Source of the DNA: Rhodoferax potami
Lineage (GTDB): Bacteria; Pseudomonadota; Gammaproteobacteria; Burkholderiales; Burkholderiaceae_C
Assembly: GCF_032193805.1 (NCBI RefSeq)
Contig: NZ_JAVBIK010000001.1
Span: 558,001 to 622,000, forward strand
Direction: 5' to 3'
Length of the DNA stretch: 64,000 bases
Part shown: positions 60,474 through 64,000 of the stretch, one piece after another
Position numbering within the stretch: position 1 is the first letter of the stretch
Layout: each line of letters starts with the position of its first letter
Position numbers and translations under genes: made by a program
The notes under the pieces: model-generated
The model's input: the letters and a program-made list of their open reading frames with translations, nothing else
Told to the model about the DNA's origin: nothing
Database searches by the model: none

Positions 60474-60854
60474 ATGGTGTGGTTGCATGTGGTCACAGTG
60501 CTGGTGGTTGCGCAGTACATGGGCTTCGGGATGCTGGTCGGCTGGGCACGGGGCCGCTACGAGGTACACGCACCCGCGGTCACCGGGCACCCGATGTTTG
60601 AGCGCCTGTACCGGGTGCACATGAATTCGCTGGAGCAAATGGTGACCCTGCTGCCAGCCATGTACTTGAGCGCCCAGTTCTGGTCACCACTGTGGAGTGC
60701 AGCCGCGGGTGTGGCCTATATCGTCGGGCGCTTTGTTTACCTCAAGGCCTATGCCAACGACCCCAAGAGCCGCACACTGGGTTTTGTGATGGGCTTTTTC
60801 CCGATCATTGGCTTGTTGGCGGCGACCCTCGTGGGCGCCATGATGGCCGGCTGA
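60474..60854 (+). CDS. MAPEG-family membrane protein
   Basis: 126 residues with four membrane helices. GHPMFERLYRVHMNSLEQMVTLLPAMYLSAQFW is the MAPEG motif (Arg/Asn/Glu positions). Family members include glutathione transferases; the function here is unknown. Follows argO by 34 bases. Confidence 0.82.
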   Translation: MVWLHVVTVLVVAQYMGFGMLVGWARGRYEVHAPAVTGHPMFERLYRVHMNSLEQMVTLLPAMYLSAQFWSPLWSAAAGVAYIVGRFVYLKAYANDPKSRTLGFVMGFFPIIGLLAATLVGAMMAG

Positions 60855-60876
60855 TTGAGCGGCTAAAGGCGGGGCT

Positions 60877-61485
60877 TCAGGCAGTGGCGGCCGCGTCGGG
60901 CGCGTCCAGCCACTCCAGTTGCCCGCCACCTGCCTCGTTCAGGCGGGTCATCAAACCCGACACCGCATCTGCGGGTACTGTGAAAGCCATGGTCACTCGC
61001 ACGTTGTGCTGCACTGGGCCCAGCACCGCACCTGCAGCCTCCAGCTCGCGGCGCACCCGCCCCTCTAGGGGGTAAGGCAATGCACACAGCAAGGCGTGTT
61101 GTTTCACGATCGGCACTTTGTCAGCTTTGAGCAGCGCTTGCGCTACCGCGTCGGTATAGGCGCGCACCAAACCACCCGCCCCGAGATTCACCCCGCCGTA
61201 GTACCGCACCACAGTGGCCAGCACCCCCTCCAAGTCATGGTGGCGCAGCACATCGAGCATGGGCCGACCGGCGGTGCCGCTGGGCTCGCCGTCATCCACC
61301 GCCGCCGAGTGGCCACCGGCCATCAGCGCCCAACACACATGGGTGGCCGTAGGGTGCTCAGCCCACAAGCCGGCCACCACCTTTTGCGCAGTCGCGCGGT
61401 CGGCCACGGGTTGCACACAACCGATGAAACGGCTCTTTTTGATCGAGAGTTCGCTGTGTGCCGCTGCGGCTAGTGTGTGTAGCAT
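60877..61485 (-). CDS. yigZ: YigZ/IMPACT-family protein
   Basis: 202 residues. IKKSRFIGCVQPV, HVCWALMAGG, DDGEPSGTAGRPMLDVL and VVRYYGGVNLGAGGLVRAY are the IMPACT-domain signatures; a small C-terminal domain follows. Related to translation regulators in eukaryotes; its bacterial role is not settled. Confidence 0.88.
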   Translation of the reverse strand: MLHTLAAAAHSELSIKKSRFIGCVQPVADRATAQKVVAGLWAEHPTATHVCWALMAGGHSAAVDDGEPSGTAGRPMLDVLRHHDLEGVLATVVRYYGGVNLGAGGLVRAYTDAVAQALLKADKVPIVKQHALLCALPYPLEGRVRRELEAAGAVLGPVQHNVRVTMAFTVPADAVSGLMTRLNEAGGGQLEWLDAPDAAATA

Positions 61486-61502
61486 ATGAATAGAATCAGG
61501 CC

Positions 61503-61550
61503 CTAGCGCTCATATCGATTGCGCGAGCAGCTATCAAATCAGTAGCAATC
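61503..61550 (+). repeat. Interspersed element, copy 8
   Basis: CTAGCGCTCATATCGATTGC then GCGAGCAGCTATCAAATCAG and TAGCAATC. Its end provides part of the acrR stop codon (TCA on the plus strand, 61549-61551), showing an element fixed at the very end of a gene. Confidence 0.8.
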
Positions 61551-62175
61551 AGACAACCTGCGAGGCTTTCAAGCCGGCCAGGTAGGCGTCCAGCGTAGCC
61601 AAGCCCACGGCTTCGAGGTCAAAGGCCTCCGGGTCCAACAGCCAGTTGTATTTGATGCCCCCCACCAGCGCAAACAAGCCGATGGTGGTGTTGCGCAGAT
61701 GGGCATCGGCTTTGATATGGCCCAGCTTTTGGGCGATTTGGAGCAGGTGCTGCATGTCATCCATGCATTCGTTGCGGCCACTGATTTTGCGCTGCTGCAT
61801 CTCCTGCATTTCATCGACATACTCCACCTTCTTCATCGCGATTTCGAACACGCGGCGCACCTGCGGGTTATGGGCAATCTCCCGCAGAGCGGCTGCCGTA
61901 TTGCGCCGAATTTTGTCCAGCGGGCGGGCTTCGTCCTCCGGGGTGATCTCGGTCATGCGCGCCATCATGGGCAGGGTCACGCGCTCCATCATGGCGTGAA
62001 AGAGCTCGCCCTTGTTTTCAAAGTGCCAGTAAATCGCGCCCCGGGTCAGACCGGCCTCTTTGGCGATTTCCTGCAGGGACGTGCGCGACACCCCGCGCTG
62101 GTAAAACACGCGTTCAGCAGCGTCAAGTATCAATTCGCGGGTAGCTAAAGCTTCTTCTTTGGTGCGGCGGGCCAT
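61549..62175 (-). CDS. acrR: TetR-family repressor of the AcrAB-type pump
   Basis: 208 residues. N-terminal helix-turn-helix (about 10-55, RVFYQRGVSRTSLQEIAKEAGLTRGAIYWHFENKGELFHAM) and the AcrR/TtgR-type C-terminal ligand domain. Divergent from the adaptor gene with an AcrR-like operator between them. Confidence 0.92.
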   Translation of the reverse strand: MARRTKEEALATRELILDAAERVFYQRGVSRTSLQEIAKEAGLTRGAIYWHFENKGELFHAMMERVTLPMMARMTEITPEDEARPLDKIRRNTAAALREIAHNPQVRRVFEIAMKKVEYVDEMQEMQQRKISGRNECMDDMQHLLQIAQKLGHIKADAHLRNTTIGLFALVGGIKYNWLLDPEAFDLEAVGLATLDAYLAGLKASQVV

Positions 62176-62219
62176 GGATAGACCTCATAAAAATCTGCGG
62201 GTATTGTAGTTTTTTAGAA

Positions 62220-62241
62220 ACATACATTCGTGCATGTATGT
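62220..62241. promoter_or_regulatory. AcrR-type operator
   Basis: Perfect 8-base arms ACATACAT and ATGTATGT around a 6-base centre TCGTGC. The arms are the same as in the known E. coli AcrR operator, also with 6 bases between. It lies between acrR and acrA in the promoter region. Confidence 0.82.
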
Positions 62242-62363
62242 ATACTAACTTTCATTGCTGCGGTCTGCTAGGCTATTCCTTGAGGGTTTGCCCTAGATCA
62301 AACTACCGGCAAGCCACTCCCCCGATTACCGCCCCAACAACTTCTGTCACAAGGGAAATCTGT

Positions 62364-63626
62364 ATGTCGCTGCTCCGTCAGACCCTGGGTCATGCACCCT
62401 CATCATCCACCGGTCGCCTCGCTTTGATGGCTATTCCCTTTGCAGTGGCTTTGGCTGCCTGCGGCGCCAAGGACAGCGCCCAGGGCGGTGGTGCACCCGG
62501 TGACGGCATGCCGCCAGCGCAAGTGGGGGTGGTCACTGTTGCGCCCCAATCGGTTGCACTGCAATCCGAGTTGCCCGGCCGGGTAAGCGCATTGCGCGTA
62601 GCCCAAGTGCGCGCCCGTGTGAGCGGCGTGGTGCTGCAACGCATGTTCCGCGAAGGCAGCGAGGTCAAAGCCGGCCAGGTGCTGTACCAGTTGGACTCCG
62701 GCCCTTACCGCGCCGCGTTTGAAAGCGCCCAAGCCACTGTAGTGAAAGCCCAAGCCACTTTGGCCCAAGCGACTGCACAAGTAGAGCGCAACAAGGCCTT
62801 GGTAGAAGCCAACGCCATCAGCAAACAAGAATTCACCACCCTGCAAACCACCCAGCGCCAGGCCGAAGCCGACCTGGGCGTGGCCAAGGCCGCTGCAGAG
62901 ACCGCACGTATCAACCTGGCCTACGCCACTATCACTGCCCCGATTTCCGGCCGTATCGGCCAGTCCTCGGTGACCGAAGGTGCCCTGGTGGGTGCTGCTG
63001 ACGCCACCGCGCTGGCCACCATCCAGCAAACCGGCTCGGTGTATGTGAACTTCACACAGTCCAGCACCGATGTGCTGCGCCTGCGCAAAGCGATTGCTTC
63101 CAAGCAGTTGCGCGCCTCGGGCGATGGCTCGGTGCCGGTGCGCATCGTGCTGGAAGACGGCAGCGAGCTCCCTAAACCCGGCAAGCTGCTGTTCAGCGAC
63201 CTGACGGTAGACGCCACCAGCGGCCAGATCACCCTGCGCGCCGAAGTGCCTAATGGCGATGGCCTGCTCTTGCCCGGCCAGTACGTGCGTGTGCGCCTGT
63301 CGCAAGCTGAGCTGCCATCCGGCATCCTGCTGCCGCAGCAAGCAGTGACCCGCACCAACCAGGGCAACACCGTGCTGGTGGTCGGTGAAGACGGCAAACC
63401 CGGCCCACGCCCGGTCAAGGTGGGTAACGCCCAAAACAGCCAATGGGTGATTCTGGATGGCCTGAAAGAAGGCGATCAGGTCATCGTCGATGGCTTCCAG
63501 AAAATGATGGTGCCCGGTGCCCCCGTGAAGGCGGTGCCATGGACCGGCTCTGCCCCGGCTGCTGCCGGTGCGCCTGCAGCCGCTGCATCCGCCCCTGCCG
63601 CTGCCGCATCCGGCGCTGCCAAGTAA
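62364..63626 (+). CDS. acrA: RND efflux periplasmic adaptor lipoprotein, AcrA type
   Basis: 420 residues. Lipoprotein signal with IPFAVALAACGAKDS. Barrel-sandwich hybrid (ELPGRVSALRVAQVRARVSGVV), helical hairpin (about 135-210) and ATITAPISGRIGQSSVTEGALV as in AcrA. An Ala-rich tail closes it. AAGGGAAA precedes the ATG; a frame 126 bases longer crosses the operator and is rejected. Confidence 0.93.
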   Translation: MSLLRQTLGHAPSSSTGRLALMAIPFAVALAACGAKDSAQGGGAPGDGMPPAQVGVVTVAPQSVALQSELPGRVSALRVAQVRARVSGVVLQRMFREGSEVKAGQVLYQLDSGPYRAAFESAQATVVKAQATLAQATAQVERNKALVEANAISKQEFTTLQTTQRQAEADLGVAKAAAETARINLAYATITAPISGRIGQSSVTEGALVGAADATALATIQQTGSVYVNFTQSSTDVLRLRKAIASKQLRASGDGSVPVRIVLEDGSELPKPGKLLFSDLTVDATSGQITLRAEVPNGDGLLLPGQYVRVRLSQAELPSGILLPQQAVTRTNQGNTVLVVGEDGKPGPRPVKVGNAQNSQWVILDGLKEGDQVIVDGFQKMMVPGAPVKAVPWTGSAPAAAGAPAAAASAPAAAASGAAK

Positions 63627-63646
63627 CCCGCAAAAAGTAAAACCTT

Positions 63647-64000
63647 ATGGCCCAGTTTTTTATCAACCGCCCCATCTTTGCATGGGTGATATCACTGTTC
63701 ATCATGGTGATGGGCGGCGTTGCCATCACGCAGCTGCCGATTTCGCAATACCCGCCCGTGGCGCCTCCGGCCATTGTGGTCAACGTGGCCTACCCCGGCG
63801 CTTCCGCCCAAACGCTGGAAGACAGCGTGCTCTCGGTCATCGAGCGTGAAATGAACGGTGCCAATGGCCTGGTCTACATGGAGTCGGTGTCGCAAGCCAA
63901 CGGCTCGGGCACGCTTACGCTCACCTTTGAAACGGGCACCAACGCCGACCTAGCACAGGTGGAAGTGCAAAACCGCCTCTCCCGCGCCACCCCACGTCTG
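63647..64000 (+). CDS. acrB: RND efflux permease, AcrB type (cut by window end)
   Basis: The first 118 residues are visible, beginning MAQFFINRPIFAWVISLFIM with the first membrane helix and the start of the periplasmic porter domain (QYPPVAPPAIVVNVAYPGASAQTLEDSV). It follows acrA by 20 bases. It resembles the pump at 14716-17859 but is a separate copy. Confidence 0.93.
   Translation, partial: MAQFFINRPIFAWVISLFIMVMGGVAITQLPISQYPPVAPPAIVVNVAYPGASAQTLEDSVLSVIEREMNGANGLVYMESVSQANGSGTLTLTFETGTNADLAQVEVQNRLSRATPRL

Overview
The window reads as a chromosomal segment of a betaproteobacterium in the Burkholderiales, most likely a Comamonadaceae member close to Rhodoferax. The evidence is the GC-rich codon use, the style of the genes (HutF/HutG histidine pathway, kynurenine genes with a divergent Lrp regulator, ArgP/ArgO pair, AcrAB-type pump) and at least eight copies of a short interspersed repeat with the core GCTATCAAATCAATAGC preceded by TGCGCGAGCA, a type I associate with this family from memory. 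No phage, transposase, CRISPR array, rRNA or tRNA was seen. The gene set is mostly catabolic, transport and regulatory.

Layout. 1-7.7 kb: end of argF, a small Cys-cluster protein, a CigR-like exported protein, kynR-like/kynU/kynA, a DinB protein, an Rrf2 regulator coupled to a thioredoxin-reductase-like enzyme, the relic of an ArsR helix-turn-helix, and a zinc alcohol dehydrogenase. 7.7-12 kb: a frameshifted acetyl-CoA hydrolase/CoA-transferase, small proteins and a chemoreceptor ending in a CheR-binding-type pentapeptide. 12-21.6 kb: a four-gene efflux operon (adaptor, RND pump, outer-membrane factor, MFS transporter) divergent from its likely two-component regulators, then a GNAT protein. 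21.9-30 kb: a complete kdpFABCDE potassium-uptake operon with related 30-bp repeats outside both ends. 30-37 kb: a cysteine-hydrolase homologue with Cys replaced by Ser, a frameshifted metallophosphoesterase, an FGE-like exported protein without an obvious catalytic Cys, an IGHMBP2-like helicase, a nonsense-interrupted PaiB and a CorA-like membrane protein. 37-45.3 kb: the histidine utilisation locus hutU-hutH divergent from hutC-hutD-hutI-hutG-hutF. 45.3-54 kb: a second chemoreceptor, a FAD monooxygenase coupled to a 46-residue membrane protein, CadR-like regulator/CDF transporter, NmrA-like oxidoreductase/LysR, and a frameshifted acnA. 54-64 kb: a photoactive yellow protein operon, a molybdopterin oxidoreductase, argP/argO, MAPEG, YigZ, and acrR/acrA/acrB (the last cut by the window end).

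The most interesting locus is the tight three-gene operon at 54200-56337: a photoactive yellow protein (PYP) homologue with the chromophore Cys and the Tyr/Glu hydrogen-bond partners at exactly conserved spacing, a second PAS protein, and an AMP-forming ligase that is a strong candidate for the p-coumaroyl-CoA ligase that activates the PYP chromophore. That ligase carries an ACP-like stretch with a DSL motif before its adenylation domain. No tyrosine ammonia-lyase is present; the HutH here looks like a true histidine ammonia-lyase.

Four genes carry single disabling changes (indels near 8742, 30920 and 52950; a TAG at 35131). Because acnA is among them and each would be full length after one correction, assembly error and real decay are both possible. 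The interspersed repeat also lies inside hutG, acnA and the molybdopterin oxidoreductase, where it is translated.
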